Position numbers and translations under genes: made by a program. DNA of 53,194 nucleotides, taken from Acidobacteriota bacterium. Lineage in GTDB: Bacteria > Acidobacteriota > Terriglobia > Acidiferrales > UBA7541. The stretch spans positions 1 through 53,194 of the forward strand of contig JAKBLM010000023.1 in NCBI GenBank assembly GCA_021832085.1, in the 5' to 3' direction. Below, piece by piece: positions 16,849 to 24,137 of the stretch; position 1 is the stretch's first letter, and each line of letters opens with the position of its first letter. The notes under the pieces were generated by a model. That model was not told the origin of the DNA, did not search any database, and saw only the letters and a program-made list of their open reading frames with translations.

Positions 16849-17088
16849 ATGCGGTCACCGGATGAAATTCAAGAGAATGGGAAAGCTGGCGTTGTGTCGC
16901 CATTGTTCCGTCCCGAGGCACTTGCCGCGCAGCGGAATTCGTACGGAGAAGTCCTGCGTATTCGTCCCCTTTCCTGGCCCGAGCTTGCGTGGATCTGTAT
17001 CGGGCTCGCCGTAGTGATTCTGGGAGGCCTGTTCGTCGCCGGGCATGTGTCCGCCTTTGTCTGGTTGTTCGGACGCTTGACGCAATGA
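16849..17088 (+). CDS. HlyD-type secretion accessory protein, N-terminal part only
   Basis: 79 residues. LFRPEALAAQRNSYGEVLRIRPLSW followed by one membrane helix (ICIGLAVVILGGLFVAGH) is the standard N-terminus of HlyD-family fusion proteins that partner C39-peptidase ABC exporters: a cytoplasmic LFR-E-x2-x-x-R segment, a G-E-V-x-x-x-R-P-L-S motif, then the transmembrane helix. In the full-length family the helix is followed by ~350 periplasmic residues. Here a stop comes about 17 residues later and the exporter gene starts 16 bases on. It is therefore either a remnant of a deleted fusion-protein gene or a reduced, still functional membrane adaptor. GGGGG lies eight bases before the ATG. Confidence 0.65.
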   Translation: MRSPDEIQENGKAGVVSPLFRPEALAAQRNSYGEVLRIRPLSWPELAWICIGLAVVILGGLFVAGHVSAFVWLFGRLTQ

Positions 17089-17104
17089 GGGAGTAGCAAA
17101 GGCC

Positions 17105-19282
17105 ATGCGGCTGCCGGGGCTGACATTTCGTTCTCCGCGCAAGTTGCCGATGATTTTCCAAACCGAGGCAGCCGAGTGCGGTCTCGCCTGCCTGGCCATG
17201 GTCGCTCAGTATCACGGCAACCGGACCGACCTGCCCACGCTGCGCAGGCGCATGGGAGTTTCGCTGCGCGGCTCGAACCTCGAGCAGATCATCCGTCTCT
17301 CGGGCCAACTGGAGATGGGCAGCCGGCCGTTGCGCGTCGAGCTGGAGAGCCTTCCGTTTCTCAGGACGCCCTGCATCCTCCACTGGGACATGAACCATTT
17401 TGTGGTGCTGAAGCGGGCGACACGAAAGCACATTTTCATCCACGACCCCGCGGCCGGCCCGCGAAGGCTTACCTATGCGCAAGCGAGCCCCCATTTCACC
17501 GGGGTTGCGCTGGAGCTCGCGCCCCTCGCCTCTTATGCCCCGAGAGACAACGCCAAGTCGCTTCGCCTGCGGGACCTGGCGGGGCGAATTGCGGGCTTGA
17601 AGCGCTCGCTGGCGCAGATTTTCGTCCTGGCCGCGCTGCTCGAGGTTTTGGTGCTCCTCAGCCCGCTGTTTTTGCAGTTTGCCGTTGACCGGGTGATCGC
17701 CGGCCGTCACGCGGGGCTGCTGACGGAGCTGGGGATCGGCTTCGCGCTTCTGGTGGTCCTGCAGGCACTCGTCGGCCTGTTGCGCAGCTGGGCCACTCTG
17801 TACTTCGGCACGTCGGTGAAGCTGCAATGGAACGCCAATATCTTCTCCCACCTCGTTCGGCTTCCCGTCTCCTTTTTCGAGAAGCGCTATTTCGGAGACA
17901 TCTTGTCCAGGTTCCAGGGCGCGGAACAGATCCAGCACACGCTGACGAACAATTTCGCCGAAGCCGTGCTGGATGGGCTGATCTCCATTTTGCTCCTTGG
18001 CGTAATGGTGTTCTACAGCGCGGAGCTGGCGCTGATTGTTGCCGGCGCCGCTTTGGTTTACGCCGCGCTCCGCCATATCACTTATCAGCCGCTGCGCGGC
18101 GCCAGCGAACAGCAGATCGTGCGTCTGGCCAAGCAGCATAGTTTCTTTATCGAGACGCTGCGCGGAATCCGCACCATCAAGGTGTTTAGCGGCGAGGATC
18201 GCCGGAAAGCGCGCTGGATGAACCTGCTGGTGGATACGACGAACGCGCAGGTAGCGACGGAAAAGTTCTCGATCCTGTTCAAAGCGGCGAACACGCTGCT
18301 CTTCGGCCTGCTGTCGGTGGCGATCGTCTGGCTGGGCGTCAAGCTGGTGCTCGCCGGAACGTTCACCGTCGGCATGCTCTTTGCCTTTGTCGCCTACGAA
18401 GAGCAATTCAAGGCGCGAGTGGCGACGCTGGTAGACCGCGTTTTCGATTTTCGAATGCTATCGCTGCAGGCGCAGCGCCTGGCGGACGTGGTGCTCGAAA
18501 AGCCTGAACCCGTCGCATCGTCGCCGCCTGCCGCCGCCGGGTTCGATGGCTCCATCGAGGCGCGGTCGCTCTTCTTCCGCTATTCGAGCGAGGATGCGTG
18601 GCTGCTGCGCGACGTCAGCTTCCGCGTCGCCCCCGGCGAATGCGTCGGCCTCACCGGCCCTTCCGGCGTGGGCAAATCGACGCTGCTGAAACTCATCGCC
18701 GGGCTTCTCGAACCGCAGGCGGGAGAGGTTTTGATCGGCGGGCGCTCGATGACCGCGGACCGCGCCGCCGCGATCGGCAAGGTGGGATTCGTTTTGCAGG
18801 ACGATTCCCTGTTCAGCGGCACGATCGCGGAAAACATCGCGTTCGGCGCCGACGCTCTCGACATGGAAAGGGTGGAGGAATGCGCGCGGATCGCCTCCCT
18901 TCACGACGATATAGCCGCGATGCCGATGGGCTACAACACCTTGATTGGAGACATGGGCAGCGCGCTGTCCGGAGGGCAGCAACAGCGGCTCCTGCTCGCC
19001 CGCGCGCTCTACCCGCGGCCGTCGATCCTGCTCCTGGACGAAGCCACCAGCCATCTGGATTTGGACACCGAACGCCGTGTCACGGCGGCCCTGGCCCAAC
19101 TGAAGATCACCCGCGTCTTCGCCGCGCACCGGCCGGAAACTCTCACGGCCGCCGACCGAATCCTTTCGCTCGATCGGCCGGGCGCGGCTCAGCCGGCGAA
19201 CGCGGCCGGCGCGGCCACTCTGGTCGCCAGTGCTTCCTCGAGTTTCGGGCCCGGTGGGCCCGGAAATCACGAAAGGGGGTAA
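17105..19282 (+). CDS. C39-peptidase ABC exporter of the peptide cluster
   Basis: 725 residues in the order C39 peptidase (about 10-140), membrane domain (about 165-450) and ATPase (about 490-700). The peptidase has Cys25 (EAAECGLACLAM), His98 (DMNHFVVLK) and Asp114 (IHDPAAG), so it should cut leader peptides after GG. The ATPase has Walker A GPSGVGKST (about 518), signature LSGGQQQR (about 621), Walker B ILLLDEA and the H-loop (AAHRPE). The protein couples leader removal with export across the inner membrane, as in colicin V and RaxB-type systems. The first precursor gene begins eight bases after its stop. It belongs with the truncated HlyD gene upstream and the precursors and ligase downstream. 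Confidence 0.95.
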   Translation: MRLPGLTFRSPRKLPMIFQTEAAECGLACLAMVAQYHGNRTDLPTLRRRMGVSLRGSNLEQIIRLSGQLEMGSRPLRVELESLPFLRTPCILHWDMNHFVVLKRATRKHIFIHDPAAGPRRLTYAQASPHFTGVALELAPLASYAPRDNAKSLRLRDLAGRIAGLKRSLAQIFVLAALLEVLVLLSPLFLQFAVDRVIAGRHAGLLTELGIGFALLVVLQALVGLLRSWATLYFGTSVKLQWNANIFSHLVRLPVSFFEKRYFGDILSRFQGAEQIQHTLTNNFAEAVLDGLISILLLGVMVFYSAELALIVAGAALVYAALRHITYQPLRGASEQQIVRLAKQHSFFIETLRGIRTIKVFSGEDRRKARWMNLLVDTTNAQVATEKFSILFKAANTLLFGLLSVAIVWLGVKLVLAGTFTVGMLFAFVAYEEQFKARVATLVDRVFDFRMLSLQAQRLADVVLEKPEPVASSPPAAAGFDGSIEARSLFFRYSSEDAWLLRDVSFRVAPGECVGLTGPSGVGKSTLLKLIAGLLEPQAGEVLIGGRSMTADRAAAIGKVGFVLQDDSLFSGTIAENIAFGADALDMERVEECARIASLHDDIAAMPMGYNTLIGDMGSALSGGQQQRLLLARALYPRPSILLLDEATSHLDLDTERRVTAALAQLKITRVFAAHRPETLTAADRILSLDRPGAAQPANAAGAATLVASASSSFGPGGPGNHERG

Positions 19283-19289
19283 GAAAACT

Positions 19290-19454
19290 ATGCCGAAATC
19301 TGAAACGCATCGAGTGTTGGGCCGGAAGGGGGCGCGCGAGCTGACACCCCAGGAAGTCGAGCAAATCGATCGGGGCCGGCGGGGCGAAGCCGCGCTTCAC
19401 ACCGACTCCATCACCTTCAATCCCCTGACGGGGGCAATTGACGGCGACGGCTAG
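19290..19454 (+). CDS. RiPP precursor peptide 1 (graspetide-like)
   Basis: A 54-residue peptide whose ATG follows AAAGGGGG. The leader RVLGRKGARELTPQEVEQI (residues 8-26) matches the leader of the next small gene in R-V-L-x-R-x-G-A-R-E-L-T-x-x-E-V-x-Q. The tail HTDSITFNPLTGAIDGDG shares H-T, N-P-x-T-G and D-G-D with it. Thr/Ser and Asp residues in the core are potential partners for ligase-made ester bonds. Unlike the second peptide it lacks Cys and has RGRRG where the GG cleavage site should be, so it may be cut elsewhere, be a decoy, or be a decaying copy. Confidence 0.8.
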   Translation: MPKSETHRVLGRKGARELTPQEVEQIDRGRRGEAALHTDSITFNPLTGAIDGDG

Positions 19455-19584
19455 AAAGCGGCCGGGTAAGCGCGTGATCCAGCGCTCAACCGTCGTGTGA
19501 ACACAAGCTTGAGGAGCGTGCACGACGCGGGCTTTTCAGGGAGCTTGCGCCGTGCGCGGCCCTCAATCAACGAAAGGAGAAGCC

Positions 19585-19746
19585 ATGAGAGAGAACAATC
19601 GAGTACTCGTCCGCATCGGCGCCCGCGAATTGACCGCGGAAGAGGTCAAGCAGGTTGCCGGCGGTGCCACGACCCCTCACACCGAGACGGTGTGCTCAGT
19701 CAATCCCGCGACTGGGACGGCGGATGGCGACGTCGGCGAGTGCTGA
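19585..19746 (+). CDS. RiPP precursor peptide 2 (graspetide-like, GG leader)
   Basis: A 53-residue peptide with AAAGGAGA before its ATG. The leader (residues 1-27) carries RVLVRIGARELTAEEVKQVAGG, ending in the double-Gly site at 26-27 expected for the adjacent C39 exporter. The 26-residue core starts ATTPHTETVCSV, contains NPATGTADGD and ends VGEC. It offers five Thr and one Ser as donors, Glu34, Asp47, Asp49 and Glu52 as acceptors, and two Cys that could form a disulfide. The ATP-grasp enzyme encoded 105 bases downstream is the likely modifying enzyme. The structure and activity of the product are unknown. Confidence 0.88.
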   Translation: MRENNRVLVRIGARELTAEEVKQVAGGATTPHTETVCSVNPATGTADGDVGEC

Positions 19747-19753
19747 AGACCAA

Positions 19754-19783
19754 GGCGGGTGGCGTCCAGAGACGCCACCCGCC
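19754..19783 (+). promoter_or_regulatory. Perfect hairpin between precursor and ligase genes
   Basis: GGCGGGTGGCGTC, loop CAGA, GACGCCACCCGCC: a 13-bp perfect stem with a 4-base loop, seven bases after the precursor 2 stop. No T run follows, so it is unlikely to be a full terminator. Such hairpins often shield the 3' end of an upstream message or partly stop transcription, which would give more precursor than ligase. That role is inference. Confidence 0.75.
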
Positions 19784-19851
19784 CCACATACACCTGCAGC
19801 GAGACAGGCGGTAGCAACTCGGTTTGCCCCGAGCGCGGCAAAGGAGAACGC

Positions 19852-20982
19852 ATGAAAGTCTTCATCGTTGCCCACGAAAAGGACGATCATACAGCTCCGC
19901 TGAAGTGGGCTTTGGAGCGGGCGGGATACCCGGTGTTTTGTTGGCCGGGGCTGGGGTGGTCTTCCGAGCGGCAGGCCTCCATCCATTTTGCCGGCGAGGC
20001 CGAGGTCAGTTTGGGCGGCTGCAGCCTGGAAGCGGGAGATGTGGTGTGGATCCGCCGGCCCCAGCCGGCATCGCCGCACCCGGAAGTGGCCGAACCCGAC
20101 AAGAAATTCGCCCAAGGCGAATACCGCTGGTTCAACGATTCCCTGCTTTACTCGTTGGAGTTTCTTCCCGTCCGCTGCGTCAACCACTACTCCGCCTCGC
20201 GCCTCATCCGGAACAAAGCCGTTCAGCTCGTGTTGGCGCGGCAATGCGGCCTGAAGGTGCCGAGCACCTTGATGTCCAACACGCCAGCCGCGGTGAGGAG
20301 CTACCTGGCGGAGACTTCCGGCCCGAAGATTTGCAAGGCCTTCTTTCCGCATATCTGGCAAAGAGACGGAGGGAAATCCCTGGCGGTGACCGCGACTTTC
20401 GAGATCAACGAAACGATGGTGGGCTCGGACGCGGTGCTCACCTACGCGCCCGCCATCTACCAGACGATGGTGAAGAAGCCCTTCGACGTGCGCATGGTCC
20501 TGCTCGGGACCAGCATCTATTCCTACGCTCTCTACAATCCGAAGGGAAGCACGGATTGGCGGCAGGACGCCTGTCTCGGCCATGTCCAGGTCGAGAGCAT
20601 CGAAACGCCGGAGGAGGTGAGCCGGGGAGTGCTCGCCTTTGCGCAACGCGCGGGGATCCGTTTCGGCAGTCTCGATTTTGCCGTGGACGAGAAGGGTGCG
20701 TGGTGGTTCCTGGAAATCAACGAGGAGGGGCAATTCCTCTGGATCGACGCGACCAACCCGGAAGCGCACATCCAGGAAAAATTCCTCGCCTTTCTCACCT
20801 CTCCGGAGGGCGCGTCGCGGCAATCGATCGAGGAAAGGCAGTCGCTCTTCCCGTCCTGGAAGGAGTACGCGGATTCGACGACGTGGGAGCTGCCGACTCC
20901 CGAGCAGGCCGGCGCTCTGCCAGATTTCGTTTCCGTCGAGACGCCATCGACTGACACGCGGGGCGGCTCGCCAAAACCGTGA
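19852..20982 (+). CDS. ATP-grasp ligase of the microviridin/graspetide type
   Basis: 376 residues from the ATG at 19852, which follows AAAGGAGA; the longer frame upstream crosses the hairpin and is rejected. The N-terminal pre-ATP-grasp part (MKVFIVAHEKDDHTAPLKWAL) is followed by VWIRRPQ, then the ATP-grasp core with KICKAFFPHIW and the metal/nucleotide segment SLDFAVDEKGAWWFLEINEEG. The FLE-x-N-x-x-GQF-L-W-I-(D/E) motif is characteristic of MvdC/MvdD-like enzymes, which activate Asp/Glu side chains with ATP and join them to Ser/Thr or Lys of a precursor peptide. Placement right after two precursor genes and the exporter supports this. The exact bond type cannot be told from sequence. Confidence 0.9.
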   Translation: MKVFIVAHEKDDHTAPLKWALERAGYPVFCWPGLGWSSERQASIHFAGEAEVSLGGCSLEAGDVVWIRRPQPASPHPEVAEPDKKFAQGEYRWFNDSLLYSLEFLPVRCVNHYSASRLIRNKAVQLVLARQCGLKVPSTLMSNTPAAVRSYLAETSGPKICKAFFPHIWQRDGGKSLAVTATFEINETMVGSDAVLTYAPAIYQTMVKKPFDVRMVLLGTSIYSYALYNPKGSTDWRQDACLGHVQVESIETPEEVSRGVLAFAQRAGIRFGSLDFAVDEKGAWWFLEINEEGQFLWIDATNPEAHIQEKFLAFLTSPEGASRQSIEERQSLFPSWKEYADSTTWELPTPEQAGALPDFVSVETPSTDTRGGSPKP

Positions 20983-21149
20983 GGCTCGCCGGGCGGCCGA
21001 ACTGGCGGAGGACTCGCTTTCGCCGGCGAATGGCCAGGAAGTGTGCGGCTGGTGGTTCCGTTTTATACTGGGTTCGCCTGATAACTCTTCTTAAGCGCGA
21101 TTTTTCAGCGTAAATCCGCCATTTCCCGCCGCCGAGGGAGGCACGACAG

Positions 21150-21521
21150 ATGGAAGCGATTGCCTGGGAGCAGATGGAACTGGAACGACTCAACGACAAA
21201 ATCACGCGCCAGATGACCAGCGGCGCCAACTCGACCGTGGCGCGCGTGCTGCTCGCCCGCGGCGCTTACGTGCCGCGCCACGCGCACGTCAACGAGCAGG
21301 TGACGATGATCCTGGGAGGGTGCCTGAAATTTTTCTTCGACGACGGCAAGGAGCTGCTCGTTCGCCCCGGCCAGGTGCTCGTGATTCCCCCGAACGTCGC
21401 CCACGCGGCCGAGGCCCTGGAAGACACGATCGATATCGATTTCTTCACGCCGCGACGAGAGGACTGGATCCGCAAGGAAGACGCCTACCTGCGCAGCGGC
21501 GGGCCGGCGCCGAAAAAGTAG
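21150..21521 (+). CDS. Small cupin-domain protein
   Basis: A 123-residue single-domain cupin. Motif 1 reads GAYVPRHAHVNEQVTMILGG, with metal ligands His, His, Gln and a position normally Glu nearby. Motif 2 reads PGQVLVIPPNVAHAAEAL, with the final His. Small cupins of this type bind a metal and may be isomerases, dioxygenases or binding proteins. It lies 167 bases after the ATP-grasp gene on the same strand, with a TATACT box at 21064 that could be its own promoter. A role in the peptide cluster is possible but not shown. Confidence 0.82.
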   Translation: MEAIAWEQMELERLNDKITRQMTSGANSTVARVLLARGAYVPRHAHVNEQVTMILGGCLKFFFDDGKELLVRPGQVLVIPPNVAHAAEALEDTIDIDFFTPRREDWIRKEDAYLRSGGPAPKK

Positions 21522-21642
21522 CGGCCATGAAAGACGAGGGCGGCGCTGCGTCCCCGGATGGGTTCGCAGTCGCCGCCCTTCGTGTCATTCCGTCCGGAAG
21601 CCAGCTTCGCCTCGCTGGGCTCGGCAGGCTCGGGAACGTGCG

Positions 21643-22959
21643 CTACCGTTCCGGCTGAAACTGCTGTATCAGGTAAGGCATCGAGAAGACGTTCGTGCCG
21701 CCGATGCTCGAGCAGCCCTCGGCACTGGGGCCTTCCGAGCAACCCCACCAATTTTCGGTCGCGTCGATCGTGCCCGCCGTGCCGAGGTTATCCACGCCAA
21801 ATTCGCTTACCGAGAAATTGTTGAGGTGCACGTAGACCGGTGCCGGCGTGTTCACGGCGATGCCGATCGATTCGCCCTTGATCACGTTCTGGGAGATCAC
21901 CGTGCCCAGCTCCGGCGAGACGCCAAAGAGGTTGATCCCGGCCGGCCCGGGAGTCTCCGTCTGGCCCGTGTCGGCGCCGTTGAAGGCGATGTAGTTGCCC
22001 AGGATCACGGTGTTTCTCATCTGCTGATTCGGCGCATGGCTGTGCATTGCCACACCGGGCAGGCTGTTGCCGATCAGGCGATTGTGGATCACCCGGTTGC
22101 CGTTGGCCTTTGCGTGGGGGACCGAATCGAAAATGCCAACGCCGGCTCCGCCTTGGTCCGCGTCGCCGTTGTGCGCGGAGAGGTTGCCGGAAATCGTGTT
22201 GTCGGAAACGCCGTACGGAGGCGCTCCTGCCACGTTCGGGTGCGAAGCGAGCGTGATGCCGCAATCGTAGGGATTGTTGCGGACCGTGTTGCCGGTGATC
22301 AGGTTGTCGCGAGTCGCGCCGGTGTCGTCGGCCAGCAAAATCCCGCCGGCATTGCTTTCGACAACGTTGTTCGAGACGATGGAATGCCGCACGCCCGAGA
22401 TGTGAATCCCTTCGCCGCAATCTTCGCTTTCGGCCAGCTCCCAGGATGGCAGACCCTGGCAGCCGTTCTTGCTGTGCAGCGTCTGGTCGTTGTTCATCAC
22501 AACGTTGCTCGACACCGTCACGTCGTTCGCGTTGGTCACCAGGATGCCTTCATCCTCGGCGTTCTCCACCGTGAAACCGGTGATCACGACGCCGGAAAGG
22601 CCGATCTTTCCCATGCCACTGTTGTCCAGCCCGTCGACGTAGATGCCGTTCGCCATGCTCTGCGCGTCGATGATCGTGTTGCCGGCATTTGCGCCAACGA
22701 GCGCAATCGGCGTTTTGATCGTGACGTCTTCCCGATAGACGCCGGGCGCCACCGTGATTGCGTCGCTCGCTTTGGCCGCATTGACCGCTGCCTGGATCGT
22801 GTTGAAGCAGCCTTTGGTGCCTTGCGGATTCACACAAAGCGTAGCCGCCGAAGCCGCCTGAAACAGGCCCCCTACCGCAATCAGTCCGAGAGCAAGCAGG
22901 AAATGCTGAAACGGGACGCGCGTCCACGCGGGACGCCGTCCCTCAATCTTTTCGATCAC
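21643..22959 (-). CDS. Secreted right-handed beta-helix protein (NosD-like repeats)
   Basis: About 438 residues from a GTG at 22959 that follows GGGGGAGGATGGG; an upstream frame to 23082 lacks such a site. The signal peptide is FLLALGLIAVGGLFQAASA. The mature protein opens TIQAAVNAAKASDAITVAPGVYREDVTI, the usual first coil of NosD/pectate-lyase-like helices. Some ten rungs of N-x-(V/I)-x-x-N type follow (VSSNVVMNN, VSNNVVESNAGGILL, ITGNTVRNN, ISGNLSAHN). Four or more Cys in loops suggest disulfides. Parallel beta-helix proteins bind or cleave polysaccharides; no catalytic site can be assigned. The closing WWGCSEGPS segment is common in these proteins. Confidence 0.85.
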   Translation of the reverse strand: MIEKIEGRRPAWTRVPFQHFLLALGLIAVGGLFQAASAATLCVNPQGTKGCFNTIQAAVNAAKASDAITVAPGVYREDVTIKTPIALVGANAGNTIIDAQSMANGIYVDGLDNSGMGKIGLSGVVITGFTVENAEDEGILVTNANDVTVSSNVVMNNDQTLHSKNGCQGLPSWELAESEDCGEGIHISGVRHSIVSNNVVESNAGGILLADDTGATRDNLITGNTVRNNPYDCGITLASHPNVAGAPPYGVSDNTISGNLSAHNGDADQGGAGVGIFDSVPHAKANGNRVIHNRLIGNSLPGVAMHSHAPNQQMRNTVILGNYIAFNGADTGQTETPGPAGINLFGVSPELGTVISQNVIKGESIGIAVNTPAPVYVHLNNFSVSEFGVDNLGTAGTIDATENWWGCSEGPSAEGCSSIGGTNVFSMPYLIQQFQPER

Positions 22960-23483
22960 CCCATCCTCCCCCAGGGAGATTTTTGTCTCGTCCGGTCTGC
23001 CACGCGCCGAAACCACCGGCGCGCAAAACCCCTCGGCGCCACGGGCGCAGGCAACGCCTGGCCGGCCGGAAGCCCTTATCATCTGGTCCCCTAGGTTTTC
23101 CTCATGGATGAAGCGAGTATACAGCGAAATTCCGTGCTTCCATCATTTTTCAATTACGTGGAATCGAGAGAGGCATGCCTCGTCCCTAATTCTGAGAGCC
23201 GCTCTTCTGAAGGGCGGACGCGTGTGGGGAGGCGGCACAGGTGGGCGCAAAGTGTCACACGGTGTCAATCGGAAATCCGCGCAAGCTGCCATTTTTCTGT
23301 CAGTTGCATTTCGCCAAGTCACATTTCTGCGGTGGTTTGGAGGGACGCGCGGACGAGGATGGACGGGTTTCGGCTGGGAACCGAGTGTTCGCCTGCCGGC
23401 CCCAGCATAGCAGGCGAAGCGACGCTGTGCGAGGACTGGGTCTACGTAAAAGCGGCAGCGGGCGTGTTTACGTAGGCGGCGGG

Positions 23484-23546
23484 GCGCGTACGCAAATGCC
23501 ACGCAACGTCGGGCCAGGGAGACCCGGCCCGTACGAACGCGATCGG
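23484..23546. repeat. Family C repeat, copy 1
   Basis: A ~63-bp unit with GCGTACGCAAATGCCACGCA, then a hairpin CGGGCCAGGGAGACCCGGCC, then TACGAACGC. It recurs about 180 bases downstream at ~70-80 % identity by eye, with the hairpin arms preserved. Confidence 0.7.
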
Positions 23547-23566
23547 CGGCGGCGCATGAGAAAGGC

Positions 23567-23586
23567 GGGCGACGCATGCGTCGCCC
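23567..23586. repeat. Family B palindrome, copy 1
   Basis: GGGCGACGCATGCGTCGCCC is a perfect 20-base palindrome, followed at 23597 by a run of eight T. Further copies lie at 23834 (one mismatch) and at 45475, next to the acetyl-CoA synthetase stop codon. Confidence 0.85.
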
Positions 23587-23663
23587 CACCAGGGCGTTTT
23601 TTTTGCGGGCATCCTCCGGCGAGCAGCACAAGGTTAGTCCCCGCGGGAGAACCAGAGACGCGG

Positions 23664-23726
23664 CGCGTGCGCGAACGCCACGCAACGGCGGGCCGGGAGA
23701 CCCGGCCCCTACCAACGCAATCGGCG
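23664..23726. repeat. Family C repeat, copy 2
   Basis: The second copy of the unit at 23484, with GCGTGCGCGAACGCCACGCA and the hairpin GGCCGGGAGACCCGGCC, then TACCAACGC. Substitutions between the copies keep the stem paired. Confidence 0.7.
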
Positions 23727-23833
23727 TAGGCGCGGCAATGGCGTTTTGCGATTGGGATAAAGCGGATTCCTCCCTTCGGTCGGAATGACATCGTGGACGG
23801 CGGCGGGGGCGGGGCGAGGCGCGTGAGAAGGGC

Positions 23834-23853
23834 GGGCGACGCATGCGTCGTCC
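23834..23853. repeat. Family B palindrome, copy 2
   Basis: GGGCGACGCATGCGTCGTCC, one base off the perfect palindrome at 23567. It follows the second family C unit as copy 1 follows the first, so B and C seem to have been duplicated together. Confidence 0.7.
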
Positions 23854-23980
23854 CTCCCAGGGCGAGGGGAAAGGCCGGGGGGGAAAGGGCGGGCGGCGGG
23901 GGCAGAGACGGGATTCAGGCTGTGGCGGCCGCGCCACCAAACCAGTGCTGGTGAGGTGCGTCCTGGACAGGTTTGCAGCG

Positions 23981-24010
23981 CGTGCCGGACTGAAGCCCGG
24001 CGCTACACAA
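23981..24010. repeat. REP-like hairpin element, family A copy 2
   Basis: GCCGGACTGAAGCCCGGC followed by GCTACACAAGAT. It is preceded by GGTGCGTCCTGGACAGG, matching the flank of copy 1 at 14125, so the conserved element is longer than the hairpin alone. Confidence 0.75.
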
Positions 24011-24137
24011 GATTTGGTGCGGATCACGGGGACACAGGCTGAAGACTAGGCAACCCGAGCCACGAGGCACAAGTCGCGAGCCACGAGCCACGGACCACGA
24101 GTCGCGAGGCACGAGGCACGGACCACGAACCACGGGA

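Larger units (their letters stand above)
22960..24137. other. Repeat-rich intergenic region, no convincing gene
   Basis: About 1.2 kb with no frame showing a ribosome site and protein-like composition. It holds two ~63-bp direct repeats (family C, near 23484 and 23664), two palindromes of family B (23567, 23834), a family A hairpin (23981) and, at 24055-24135, a run of diverging CACGAG/CCACGA repeats. It also holds AT-richer DNA at 23100-23340 that looks unlike the surroundings and may be a degraded insertion. Confidence 0.6.

Noticed and set aside
16527..16865. Plus-strand frame of 112 residues starting LILLVLILLVVLSALPV
   Set aside because: The hydrophobic part is built from a simple DNA repeat, there is no ribosome site, the start is TTG, and the rest does not look like protein. 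The similarity to DUF3309 is too faint.
23567..23605. Palindrome B followed by eight T as a terminator
   Set aside because: No gene ends upstream on that strand, and the palindrome occurs elsewhere without T runs, so a terminator role is not supported.
23470..23860. Possible CRISPR array from the repeated units
   Set aside because: Only two C units and two B palindromes with irregular spacing, no constant spacer length and no cas genes in the window.
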